DNA from: Plantago elongata | Taxonomy: Eukaryota > Streptophyta > Magnoliopsida > Lamiales > Plantaginaceae | NCBI GenBank assembly: GCA_036897095.1 | Contig: JAYMSP010001215.1 | Span: 1-34,788, forward strand | Direction: 5' to 3' | Length of the DNA: 34,788 bases | Shown here: positions 1 to 11,474 of the stretch, piece by piece | How positions within the stretch are numbered: the first letter of the stretch is position 1 | Layout of the letters: each line of letters starts with the position of its first letter | Translations under genes and position numbers: made by a program | Notes under the pieces: model-generated | The model's database searches: none | Told to the model about the DNA's origin: nothing | Seen by the model: only the letters and a program-made list of their open reading frames with translations

Positions 1-630
1 GGGGGTTGTTATATAAAGTGGAAAAACAAATAAATGCAATACTCATGCATGAGGCACTCTCCAGCTAAATGGGGGTGGGGTAGAGTCTGTTTCCTTGACT
101 CAACTCAAACCACGGTCACCAATGACCTCAATGAATCAATATATTGCGATGGAAACAAGGAAACTAAACATAATCTTTTTATATGATAGGTCATAATAGG
201 ACTTCACAACAAAATGGAGCCACCATGGATCTTCACTAAGACGCTAAATTGGATCTGCCATCCAACTGCCTTGGACAACAAAGAAAAGGATCATCAAAAA
301 ACATTGAAACCACAATTTGTAAGGCGCAGTAGTGGAAAAGCGGCCTATCAAATTGGGATGGAAGGAATATATGATAAAAACATATTTGCTCTTGTTTCTT
401 TAGGTGGGTCGGTGGACCTAACATGAGATTCCATCTTTTTGATCACTTTTGAATGAAAGCTTTAGTTACTTACCATCCTTCGTAAGTAAACGGGGGGAAC
501 AAAACATGAAATCAACCACCCACAAGGGAAATAAATTACACATCACATGCAAGAAACAAAAAACATCACATGCAAGAAAGAATAAGGCAAGAATAGGGTG
601 ACAACAAAGATTATGGGAAGATACAAGTAC
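1..630. other. Spacer or SCC3 last intron, no gene seen
   Basis: No exon could be supported here. The last SCC3 exon found ends at 631 in phase 1 with a normal donor, so this stretch is probably an SCC3 intron, and the final C-terminal exon(s) should lie to the left of the window. The short open frames on both strands have no recognisable domain. Confidence 0.5.
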
Positions 631-3600
631 CTTTTGGACCTTCATTTTTCACGTACTTCTCGCGAAGGGTATCAAGAAACTTGTAGTAGGCACGCCAACC
701 ACTGGGATCTTCATCCGTCTTCACATTTTCAGTTCTCTTCTCAACTCCTTTCATACTAATCATCCAAATGAAAATTTAACCACATAATGTTTTAGATTTT
801 AAGCACATCAAATGCAACAAGTAGAACTGTCTGACTAGTGCATACTCTATTGTTATCAACTACTAGTATACAAAAACAAAAATTGTTGTTTATGGGACCC
901 ATATCAAGAAATCATATTTTGTCCCTTCATGTGACTGATTAATGTGTATGGTGATGGAAACTCTTACATGTCACTTATGTCCTGTGCGTGAAGTTTGGAT
1001 ACAAAATGCAGAACAACACCATCCAGGAATGACAGCTGCCTTGGAGCATCAGAAAATGCATAATCAATACCCTCTTCGACGATATTCAAGATTTCAGATC
1101 TGTATTTGTTGCGAGCAGCACCAACATAGGACCCAGATAACCGAGTAGCAAGATCTTTGCATTCCTGAAGTGACTTGCTCGACAACGATTCATCATTGCC
1201 AGAGGAAAGTACTGCAAGATACCTTTGGTACGCCTAATTAAAAGGAAAAAAAAAAAAAGATACTGTATCAGAAAATCATCAAGAATGGAAAGTGATCTAT
1301 GATACTCGTACTCTTTGATTGTGTGGTAGCCGGGTAGGTGCACCTAAATTTGATCTCTTCTGAACTAAAATACGCTATCCTTTAGAATGAAATCAAATCA
1401 TAAATGTCAGCCTTGTTCCCATCTGATCAAATTATACAACAGACCGTCTAAACTAACACAGAAATGTAAAAGTGCTTAAGAATTACCCTTTTCAGTGCTT
1501 CTAAGAGAAGATTTGAAATATCTCCCTTTTTCTTCAAAGTAGCGAGCACATGCTTAACAATCTCAGCGACGCTTGTGCTGTACATTGCCAGATGAGAAAC
1601 AATCTCAGGGAAGAGATAATCCTGCAATTACAACAGAATGAAGCTGTCATATATGCAATTGAAACACTAGCAAAGAAAGATAACCAAGGGCCACAAGCCG
1701 GGGCAATCACTAATGGCAGGAGAAATTTCGAGCAAAAACAGCTACCTTAGGAACAGAACCAGTGACCACTAATTTACCCAGACCAAACATTACGGCGTCT
1801 GAATTATTCTCCTCTATGTATTCTCCATTTCCATCTTCATCTTCCCCATTATCTGCAAGAGCTAAAAGTATTAGAGAACGAGGATAAAGATAGGCTGAAA
1901 CGAAGCAAACACAAGTGCCTACCTGAAACAATCAGTATTTGTTCACACATTTTCCAGTACTTTTCAATGGTTGATTCCTCTGGGCTGTACCCTAGCATTT
2001 CCAGTTTTGTGAAAGTAAATTTCGTCTTTTTAAATAAACACCAAAGATCTACAGCGATGCTGCTCACCTGCCAAAATAACCATGTAACCAGCATCATGTT
2101 CATGTCAAAAGCTTATCTCAGCACTTGAATAAAAAGAAGCAATAAGCAAGTATCCGTGAGAAGACTTTCCTTACCCTATATGCCAGCTGACTTCTACTCT
2201 GGGATGGATTAAGAAGTTGGTAATCAAGTTGGTTCAACAAGGCATCACGTTTCTGTACCAGCGAAACTAAGGATTCCTCATCAACTTTGTCAGTGTGTAA
2301 AAAAGAATGCAGGCGCCAGAATACATGCAGATACATATTGAGGAGAAGAAAGGCAACAACCTGGAATTATGACATGGATCTTTTAAGTTAAACAAATGCT
2401 AATATAAGTAACAATTAACTCTACAAATACTGTGACAGAATACAGACCTCATCATCTATGTTTCTGAACCTCTCAAGAATGTGAATAAAATTTTGATACA
2501 AACCATCAAGAGGAACTTCATATTTTAGATGAAGTTCATATAATCTCTTCAGATTTACAAGGAGCGAGTATTCATCATCTCCATTCTGCAAAACCAACAC
2601 ATCAGCACTGAACTTCAAATAACATGTGCAGTACAGTCATGAATAAGTGAACCAAGTCTATACCACGACATCTTTTATTGCAGATGTTAACTTATCGATC
2701 AGCTCATCCTGTAGACCTTTGACCTGATTTTTAGCGAAGTCTTGCAGCTCTCCTCGGCTCTCAGATGCACAAAACTTCATTGTTTGCACGCATGATCTGA
2801 GAGCATGCTTCTCCCCATGCTTAAAGAAGGCCTCTTGTGTAAGTTGAAGAACAGCTTTAAAATTCTGTAAAAAAAATAAAATAAGTAGAAGATGAGAACA
2901 ATTTAAAGTGAGACTGCATAGGAGAAGTTGATTAGTTCCCATGGACAAGAAATCATATGGAGTTGAACCTGTTCTTGTCTCTTAAGAGAATAGAGTTCCA
3001 GATTTGTGTAAGCAATGATCTCGACAAGAGGAGCTACTTTGTCTTTATCAGACATAAACTTGCGTAGAAGCTGAGGATAAGTCTTCATCATCGCAACCGT
3101 AATGTTGTGCTTGTTAGTTTCAAAGGTCTCCTGGCAGATTAAGAAAATAAAAGCGTAATCACTTTATTTGTCATACCTCAAGAAGACAAGAATCATCAAA
3201 TACACCCAACCAAACAGAAATAAATGATCATGCTTAACGCAGAATACGGTTTTAAAAAGTAAATAAATGGTGCCCAACTGAAAATGCTGCAGAATGAGAA
3301 GAAAAAGATTCAAACCTTACTGACCTTTTGACCTTTAGATTGAGTAGGGATCCTGCTGTGGGCTGCAGGTACAATCCTTTCTCCTACTGCCTTCTTAACA
3401 GACGCACAGAGAAGCCTGCATAAGTTAGTTGAATCAACATCATTAAGCTCAGCCAAGGGGTTATCCTCCAGAAGCATACGAATGATGCACTTCCAGTCCT
3501 GCACATCACAAATTCTCCTTCAGTGAATGCATAAAATTTCAGGTCACAGAGGCTTAGCCAATCTCTGGAAACATCATACACTCCCTACTAAGGCTCCAAT

Positions 3601-6600
3601 TTGTAATCACCAGCTGTTCAAACTAATGCAGATCTCAATATGTTAGTCTATTTACTAGTTCTGGGAAATCTAAGTCCATAAGGGTCGAATGGTGGTAGAC
3701 ACAACCATTAGACTCCAAACAAAAAAGAATAGTAGTCAAAATTAGTCATTTCACCACACTATGACTGTTTAAAATCATGTACATGAACAGATAATAGTTT
3801 TCACTCAACTCTTGAAAATATTCGAGTGCATGATTCAACTATAGGGCCACAATCGACATAAAATAGTGTAAGAATCCATATAAGCACATGCATACCCAAG
3901 AATCCTTGTACTCGTAACAGAATATTCTTTTACTTTTTCATTTATGAGTAATTTGTTCTTGCAAAATTATTACTCCCAAATACCATCAGCCAGGAGAGGC
4001 GAGTTTTGGGCTGGGGTTATAGAGTGCACTGTTTCGTTTCTTATTAAGTACAATCTCTCTCCAACTTTATACACTATTATCTCCTACTTTAGTCACTATT
4101 TGTCCTACTTTATTCATTCTTTTTCCTACTTTATTCACTTTTATCTTAAAACTTGTGTCCGACCCCGCGGGAAGATGAACCCGGAATGGAGGGAGTATAT
4201 TTGTTTACTGCATCCTGTCAGAAATGAGAAGAGACACATATGCCCCTTCCAATCATTTGAATAAATGAGAAATCAAAATGAAGTCAACTGTTTTAGTGAC
4301 AGGTAGACATACTCTCATGGCCCCCATGTAATCCCAGACATCATCTATCACATAGGAGCTTAGAATGCGGTCGGTTGAAAACTCTTTTAGTATCTGTAAC
4401 ATCCTATTGATATGAACCTCGGGAGAATCATTTTCACTGCCTGCACAGAGAGAAATGAATAATAGGCATTATGAGAAATCAGGTAAACCTCGGAAATTGG
4501 CAGGCGGATCAGCTATACAGTTCATTTGTAGGCCTCGTGGCCCTCATTTCATGAAATTCCTCCCCCTCTCTCTATTTAATGTTTTTTGTTTGGAGTTTGA
4601 GATTCATACATATCCGTTCTCCATTTATATCTTTTTCTTCACTGATACCTGTTTGGCTGACAGGAGGATTAGAAGCTCTTTCAGGTTTTCATATTATCTA
4701 TTCATGTTACCAAACAAATCAATCCTTCACTTCTTTTTAAAGTCACAGCATTTATTTTTTTAACCACGACTTTATTCACACACTGACACACCCTTGAGTA
4801 ATTCCAAATAAATAGTTGTCACATTCAACGTTTCTGTTGAATTACTTCTGCATAAGATGTGATGACATGAAAACTAATACTAATATTTGGAATGAAGACT
4901 AACCTTCAATGTTTCTGCATTTTTTACTTGCAAAGGAAAAATCCAATTGGTCTAGAAAACAGCAGTGTGTGTGTGTGTGTGTGTGTGCATTGGCGATGTC
5001 GCCGTAAATGAGAGGGCTATGATTAACCAGACCAAACTCCATTTAAGTTTGAATAGTGGCACGGCTGAAAATGTGCAGCTTAGAAGACCAAGTCTAGGAT
5101 GGGTCCCATTTAATAGCTCCTCTGAGCCACACCTATTAGAGTGTTGAATCTAACAACTAGTCCAAGCAACTCGGATAAAAGGGTATAATCCCTCCCCACT
5201 TCTTACTCGCAGAATTAAGAATCTCTAGCACGAAATTTTAGCATCATCAAGTAGTATAATTAATTATAAGCGGGGTTAATTAATTCTTTTCTACTTTTTC
5301 GAAGTAGAGCATTTTTGTGATGAAAACAGAAAGTGAGGGCCACAGAGTCATAATGTCATCATCCACCCAGCCATGAACTAACCTAAGAATTTCCTGAAAA
5401 CCTCAGCTGAGGTGTGAATAAATATGGAGGATCTACTGAAACATGTTCTGGGTGGGGGACAATTGCTGAAAACAGGTAATCCCCCAGAAGTAATAACTCA
5501 TATTAACATATCATCCAAAGCTACAAACATTTAGTGGATAAAAAAACCATGAAATTACCTGTTGATTGAGACTTTGAATCGTGAAACTTCATAGCAATCA
5601 GATGATCATATACTAGTTCTCCAATTGCATGTCGTATCTCAGGTGGCTCATCAATCAGCAGATCATATAAAGAACCCAATTCATCTTCCGGCACAAGCTG
5701 GTGTCTGTAAATGCCATAGATTCTGTGTCAAGATGAGATTTAAGCTGGGGGTTGGGGGTGGTGGGGATAATATACTTTATAGCAGCTCTAGAAGAGTATA
5801 GAGATCAGGCAGGTCATCAACAAACAGTAGGTACCTTAATAGTTGTCTGTCAAGCCCTATGGCACATACTGCCACAGAAATATCAATGTCATCAGCAAGA
5901 TCAATCATCCGTTTGTAAAATCTATCGGTGAAAAGGTTAAGAGACGGCACATTGTCGTCCACTTCATACAGATTTTGCAAAGCTAGTACAGAAGCCTTCC
6001 TTACACCAGCACTCTAAAAATGCAGCATAGACAAATATTAGATATTCAGCGCAAGGTTGATGAACCTCATGCACGCCAGCATTAAATTACAAAACTTACT
6101 TTGTCATTCAATGTCCATCCAAGGTATTTCAAATACAAATCCTGCAAGAACAGCGAGGGATATGACAGTACCCACACGCCAAGAGACTCTATGCATGTCA
6201 TTCGGATATCTGGATCAATATCTCTATAACGATGTACAAATAACCTGCATAGGTAAAAAGTTTACAAGTTCTAATCATGATTCAAAATAGGACAGATACA
6301 GAAAAAGAGAACTTGGACACAGAAACAGATCAATGCCAACTTCTACAAAAGGAGGTCAGCCCATTTTTAACAATAAAATTGTACCCGGTAAAAATTTTAC
6401 GCATCATCTCTTCCATTGCAGTTATCTTTTCCTGAGTCACAGAAAGCCTCTTTGTAAGTGACTCCACCCGAGGTCCTTCAACATTTTTTTTCTTCTCAGC
6501 ATTCAACTGTCTCTGAGTGGTTTCTCTCTGTGCACCAAGCGTTTTAGCAACATTTATAAAGGACGTGACAAGCTGAAGTCCCATCAACGAGGCAATGTGT

Positions 6601-8828
6601 CGATAAACCCTAGGCGGAGTGCTGCAACAAAACAGGGCAACATCATAAAGCCATTGAACTTGGCAATGTCTTTCTGGCAACTCAAATGAAATACTAACCA
6701 TGATAAGGCAATTATGTAGTCCAAGCACTTGTCAAATAGCAACTGATCAAAGAGAGGTCCATTTTGACATTCACTGACCAAATTGTCCCAGAAGTAGACA
6801 AGGTTATCTTTGAAATTTTTGAAGCCTCTTTTCGAGCTTTGCTGATCTTCAATATCTCCCTAGGTTTTGTTAAGAAAAATGTCAGGTATGTAATTGTGAT
6901 GCATAGGAAAGACGCTGGAGTGTGCCACACAGGTAGAGGCTCCTTTCCAGGGCATTTTTGACCCAAGACAAAGTGCAAGGAAATACACATAAAGTTTTTT
7001 TAATGTAACCGAAAAATTACAAGGGTCGAAATGACACAAATCACATTTAGCAAAAATGAAAATATATTTTGCGAGAAAGGATACTCTTTTAGCCATGTTC
7101 ACAAGAGCAACTACAACGTCATCAACATCAGTTTCATCCATATTCTCTTCGTCAAGATGATACTTAGCCCCACATGTCTACAGATGATATTACAGTGAAT
7201 TAGCAAATGTAAGTGATAAACCCACCAGCAATACCTTAATTAAATACATAAAACTAGAGAACCTCAAATAGCACAGTCAAGAGCTCAGCCATTGCGGACT
7301 TTTGGGTTTTCTCATATTTCTCTACCCATAGCTTGACCAAGTCAGGAATTTCCTTCCCATCACCTTTGATGGCCTCTGCAGAAAAACACATTTCAGTTTC
7401 CCAGTAGATTCATTCCATAAAAGAATCAGGAAATAATGACGGAACCAAGAGGGTAAGACCACTTCTTAGCAAATATAAAAAATGAACTGTCGGCAAATAA
7501 TTGTAACAGGGTAACCAAATCTCGCCCTATCAAGCGGCCAGATAGCGGCCCTACATAAAACAAGGTGTATCTAATCAAATCTAATTCCACCACCTATCTT
7601 TCGTTCTTACCCATTGCTCTCTGCATCGTTTCTCTCTCTCTCTCTCTCTCTCAATCACTGTGACACCACTCACATCCAGCGAGCTTGACGGCATCGACAT
7701 CCTCTCCGGACAAAGGTTGGTGGAATGATGAAGAGGAAGAGTTATAGCGAGCGCAGCCTGATGGTTTATTGGTTTATCACTTGTTTTTTTATATTAGGTT
7801 CTTGAAAGTATTATGCTATGTGAAACTTATATATTGGCTTGGCTTCCCTTGACCTTATAATATTACAAAAACATCTTATGACTTCTTATTAGTAATTTGA
7901 CAATTGACATTATAAAGTTGTAGAAAGCTCCTTAATAAATTTAACTTTCTAAATAGTTATATGAACATGCTATACTTAAGTATATCGGATGCCGCACTCC
8001 CGCTCCCGCTCTCAGATTCCTTTCTCAGCACCTACGAGCTGCTATCCTAATCCAATATTGGTAACACTAAATTGTAAAGTAATACAATACCAGATTACGG
8101 ATATGTACCAATAAATTATAATGACTAGCATTTCCAAGGTCTTAGTATGCAATCAAAGAACTAAAAACTATCCATTAACGTAGAATGTACTTATAAGATC
8201 ATCGCGTAAGAGAATCCTAGACTCACACAAACAATCCAGCGTGATCAATCACCAGTTTACCACAAACATCAGTGAACTAGCATCTTAACATGGCACCTAC
8301 AATTAATTCGAAGACTAAAACCTAAACACACACGGGAAACATAATTAATGCACAATTTCCCCGCGTGTCATTGCAAACTTCAATTCTAAATTTTAATTAA
8401 TTCGTAATAGTACATCAGTTTTCACATCCAAAAACAACTCAAACTGAGCTTCACTGAAAACAGTAGGCTGAAGGAGCATTACCAATCAGAGTCAAGTTCC
8501 GTTTCCGAGCTGAAGTCGAAGCACCTTCATTATTCTTAAACCGCTTACCTCCTCTCCGACGAGGAGCTTCGAAGTCATCCGACGATTCCTCCCTCTCATC
8601 TTCCAGCTGAATGCTGTCCGTGCGAGTGAAATCACTATGCTTAATCTCAACCTTATTCCTTCTCTGCTCACACGCACACGGAAACCCCCATCAGAAACAC
8701 GAAAAGTGGAAAATCAACCAATAATTCACATCTCGAAACGAAAATGAACGGCGATTTTGTAGATTGGGAGTAGGTTAGCTTACCGATCGGCGAGCCGGCA
8801 TTTCCCGGAGTACTGGCTCCTCCTCCAT
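631..8828 (-). CDS. SCC3: Cohesin subunit SCC3 (STAG/SA family), 3'-partial
   Basis: SCC3 is the HEAT-repeat subunit that binds the kleisin of the cohesin ring and is needed for sister-chromatid cohesion in mitosis and meiosis. Exons, reading 5' to 3' on the minus strand: 8828-8784, 8663-8483, 7375-7263, 7177-7085, 6859-6699, 6621-6385, 6244-6100, 6013-5835, 5704-5559, 4440-4313, 3498-3325, 3130-2969, 2864-2664, 2585-2448, 2360-2175, 2067-1923, 1852-1746, 1621-1487, 1233-968, 755-631. All junctions are GT-AG and keep frame, giving about 1022 residues. The Arabidopsis protein is about 1100 from memory, so the end is missing. The start [15 protein letters not shown] is followed by a basic and acidic N-terminus. 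The STAG domain covers roughly residues 76-250, a charged helical stretch about 225-275, and the stromalin conserved domain starts near 277 ([26 protein letters not shown]). Introns 2, 9 and 10 are long and hold repeats. Confidence 0.93.
3973..4195. mobile_element. Stowaway-like MITE in SCC3 intron 10
   Basis: A 223-bp element whose ends both begin CTCCC when read inward, flanked on each side by TA (3971-3972 and 4196-4197). This is the signature of Stowaway MITEs mobilised by Tc1/mariner transposases. The right end, read inward, is CTCCCTCCATTCC, close to the classic Stowaway terminus; the left end has diverged after five bases. The interior has three or four copies of a CCTACTTTA-type motif about 20 bp apart (roughly 4080-4140). 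It lies between SCC3 exons 10 and 11 and breaks no splice site. Confidence 0.75.
4965..4987. repeat. (GT)n microsatellite in SCC3 intron 9
   Basis: An uninterrupted GT dinucleotide run of about 11 units, well away from both splice sites. It is a likely length-variable marker. Confidence 0.95.
7631..7652. repeat. (TC)11 microsatellite in SCC3 intron 2
   Basis: A perfect run of eleven TC units inside the roughly 1.1-kb second intron of SCC3 (7376-8482). The rest of that intron is AT-rich and shows no exon. Confidence 0.95.
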
Positions 8829-8877
8829 TGATCGCCGGTGGAGAATTTAGTCGATTTTGCAGAGAAGAAATGAAATC

Positions 8878-8885
8878 TTCCCGCC
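8878..8885 (-). promoter_or_regulatory. Candidate E2F site upstream of SCC3
   Basis: TTCCCGCC on the plus strand (GGCGGGAA on the coding strand) lies 50 bp upstream of the SCC3 start codon. It matches the E2F/DP consensus TTSSCGSS found at many plant S-phase genes. SCC3 must be loaded around S phase, so E2F control is plausible, but an 8-bp match could be chance and may fall in the 5' leader. Confidence 0.5.
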
Positions 8886-9734
8886 AATTTGATGGTAGGT
8901 TACTGTGCGAAAGTGTATATGCCGTGTTTCGTGCTGTGGAATCTATAGCTCTCTCTCCTCCTGGTTTTCACTTTTCAACTGGAGAGTCAATCATAATCGT
9001 GAGTAAGAATGTGGATGAGGTTTATTATATGATTACTCCTTTGAGTTGTAAGTAATTACACATTGTTTCAACTTTTTTAACATGAGGGATGCAAAGTGGC
9101 CTGCATACCCTCACTAACAAATAAATTCACAAGTTTGTACGTATATAAAGGCAAATTATTGAGTAACTAATTGTCGTAATTCATTTTATGGAGTCGGATT
9201 TTCCCCCAAATGGAAACACGATGACTAGGGTTTGTCTCAAAGATGTGTAAGGATTTCGATTTACTTGTGAGCTTATTGTCCGATTTGTTGACTAATCTTG
9301 CAATGTTAAATGTTGGGTGGTAGTTTTCTTTGTTATCTACATGTAGATCATGAATATGTTGTTCAATGTGGTTTCGAATTTATGAATTTTTTCATCATTA
9401 TTTATTATATGTTTATTTTATCCTTGTTTATCATTTCTCTTTTTCTATAATAAAGAGTAAACTATTAATTTTATAAAAACAACACAATAAATAAATAAAA
9501 CAAGCTTTGCGGCATATGAGAGAAATATTTAACACATATAATTATTTCACCTAAATGCATGTGCTTAAAAATAAGACAATATAAAATTAATTTCCATATC
9601 TTAATTTTCCATCTTAAAATGTTACTTTTGCATTTAAAGTATAATTTTTTTCTCTATAATGTAGAGTTTCATATTTTATATATTATAATTTGCACAAATC
9701 TCCTAAAAAAATATATTGTAAAACACAATAAACT

Positions 9735-9824
9735 ATTATGTGAATGAAAAAGTAAATCTACACATGACAACACTACATTATTATGTGAATGAACTAGTAA
9801 ATCCACACATGACAACACTATATT
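9735..9824. repeat. 45-bp tandem duplication
   Basis: Two adjacent copies of a 45-bp unit starting ATTATGTGAATGAA and ending ACACATGACAACACTA-type sequence, at 9735 and 9780. They differ at only a few bases, which suggests a fairly recent local duplication. Confidence 0.85.
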
Positions 9825-10911
9825 ACGGCTAAATTTAATATACTCAAATTTATTATATAGGTGATGCAAATTTACCAACAAACACTCAATAAAAATGATT
9901 TACTTTTATAAAAAGTATCATATATAGGTCTCCCGTAATGAGGCTATCTTCGTATAAAGGACTCCGGATGTTGCAACTGCGGTAAGCTTGATGGCGCAGG
10001 CGGTCCGGTGGAGATTGACATCTAACAAGCTTGCTGGATTCATCAAATAACTCAGGTATTACCTTTGTCTTTTTTATTCATTTTGTTTTTTAATTTGCTT
10101 CGTCTTTCTTATTCATTTTGTTTTTCTACGTATCTTATGGTGTTAGACTTTGACACTTTTAGTTATTCTTTAATTGTTCGTACTTTATTTTGAAAAGTAA
10201 TATTCATTCCAAGAAAAATATTATATAAGTTGGAGAAAAGATACAATTTACCAACCATCACAGGAAGCACATAAACACGCATAGGTTTCACCTAGCTTAA
10301 TGAAGTCAAGAGGAAATTTGTTAGTATTGTAGTCCACCAATGGGGTGGAATTATTCATTTTCTAAAGAATCTGTTTATCCTTGTGTGCTTGGTCGTATCT
10401 ATGTAAATGTTCGTTTAGTTTATAATTATTGATTTGAACCTTATATTTTGTTAAATAAAATTGAGCTGAATATCATCACCGTATAATAAAAATAAATAAG
10501 TAAAATTAAATTGAATAATGAGAATAATATAAACAGAACGAATATTCACCCGATAAGTTACGATAAGTTATAAAGATTCTGTTTTATCTCAATTCAACTG
10601 AAATGAATGAAACTTTAGTATAAATTATAACTAATTAGAACTAAATCGAAGTTTCAATTAAATATAAAATAGCCTTAGATCATATTTATAAATACATTTT
10701 ATGTTTAGTTACCGATTTAGAACTCAGATGGCTAGAACTATAAAGTGACTCGATGAACAATGAAGTACAGTGAAATATCTCACTATCTCAGGATGAGAGT
10801 AACAACATTCCTTACAAATCAGAGCCTTCGAGCATATAATTCGAAAATTACAAGAATAAAAATCAAAACAGCATTTGAAAGGATAAAAGAAACAGAATTC
10901 GTTCTCATCTC

Positions 10912-11220
10912 TCACTTATCCCCACCGAGTTTGGATCGAAGGCAATCCGGCAAGCGAGGCAGTCGGAGCAGAGCCTCCTCAGTCTCAATCGGGTCAGATC
11001 TCAGTATCTACCACCAAAGCACAAATTAAGATAAAATTGATTCTGAAAGTTTGATACTATATCAGAAAAGGAAACGCAGAGAGATTCGATCGGAACTTTG
11101 GGTCTCGTTGGTACTTACCGGGTCTTGGAGCAGTGGTTTGGTGTCATCTTTAGCGGGTCTGAAGAAGGGCTTCTGCGGTTTTGCTCCGCCGTTTATCGGC
11201 GTTTGTAGCATCGAATTCAT
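10912..11220 (-). CDS. Small two-exon protein of unknown function, 65 aa
   Basis: Exon 1 (11220-11119) encodes 34 residues beginning MNSMLQTPINGGAKPQKPFF and ends exactly on a codon at the donor CCG|GTAAGT. Exon 2 (11007-10912) follows the acceptor TTGGTGGTAG and encodes 31 residues beginning ILRSDPIETEEALLRLP, then TGA. The product is 65 residues, polar and proline-rich, with no signal peptide or membrane segment. The 111-bp intron has near-consensus ends, and a TATA box lies about 80 bp upstream of the ATG, which favours a real gene. The sequence looks like one of the short conserved plant proteins of unknown role, but I cannot name a family. The exon 1 frame continues into the intron, so an unspliced reading gives a misleading C-terminus. 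Confidence 0.72.
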
Positions 11221-11282
11221 TCTTAGATGGACTCCTCTGGTCTTGTGAGAGAGGTCGATAAACAAACGGACTTTGTAAAAAT

Positions 11283-11296
11283 GGACTTTCAAGTCC
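11283..11296. repeat. Palindrome near the predicted start site
   Basis: GGACTT-TC-AAGTCC, six-base perfect arms with a 2-base spacer, lies just downstream of the TATA box and close to the predicted transcription start. It could be a dimeric protein-binding site or chance. Confidence 0.5.
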
Positions 11297-11300
11297 GGCT

Positions 11301-11308
11301 AATTTATA
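11301..11308 (-). promoter_or_regulatory. TATA box for the 65-aa protein gene
   Basis: TATAAATT on the minus strand, 81 bp upstream of the ATG at 11220. This spacing implies transcription starting near 11275 and a leader of about 55 nt. Confidence 0.5.
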
Positions 11309-11474
11309 CTCATGTTATGAAGTTATGTAAATCTGCCTAATAAACACGCTCACACAAAGATGCTAGAAATGAAATTAGTGAAAGTGTGAAACTCTTGTAA
11401 ATGTTATACCATCTGACTAATTAATAAATACTTGTACAATTTGATACATAAAGTTAAAGTTGGATTAGTCTATT

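Larger units (their letters stand above)
8829..10911. other. AT-rich intergenic spacer
   Basis: No gene is supported. The first 200 bp hold the SCC3 promoter and leader. A 45-bp tandem duplication lies at 9735-9824. A short GC-richer island at about 9935-10050 stands out from its surroundings, but no frame in it can be recognised. The remainder is AT-rich. Confidence 0.6.

Noticed and set aside
8828..9055. A 75-codon plus-strand frame divergent from SCC3
   Set aside because: It begins on the complement of the SCC3 start region and shows no domain or splice pattern.
9935..10050. A GC-richer island that might be a gene relic
   Set aside because: No frame gives a recognisable peptide beyond about 25 codons, and no intron structure is clear.
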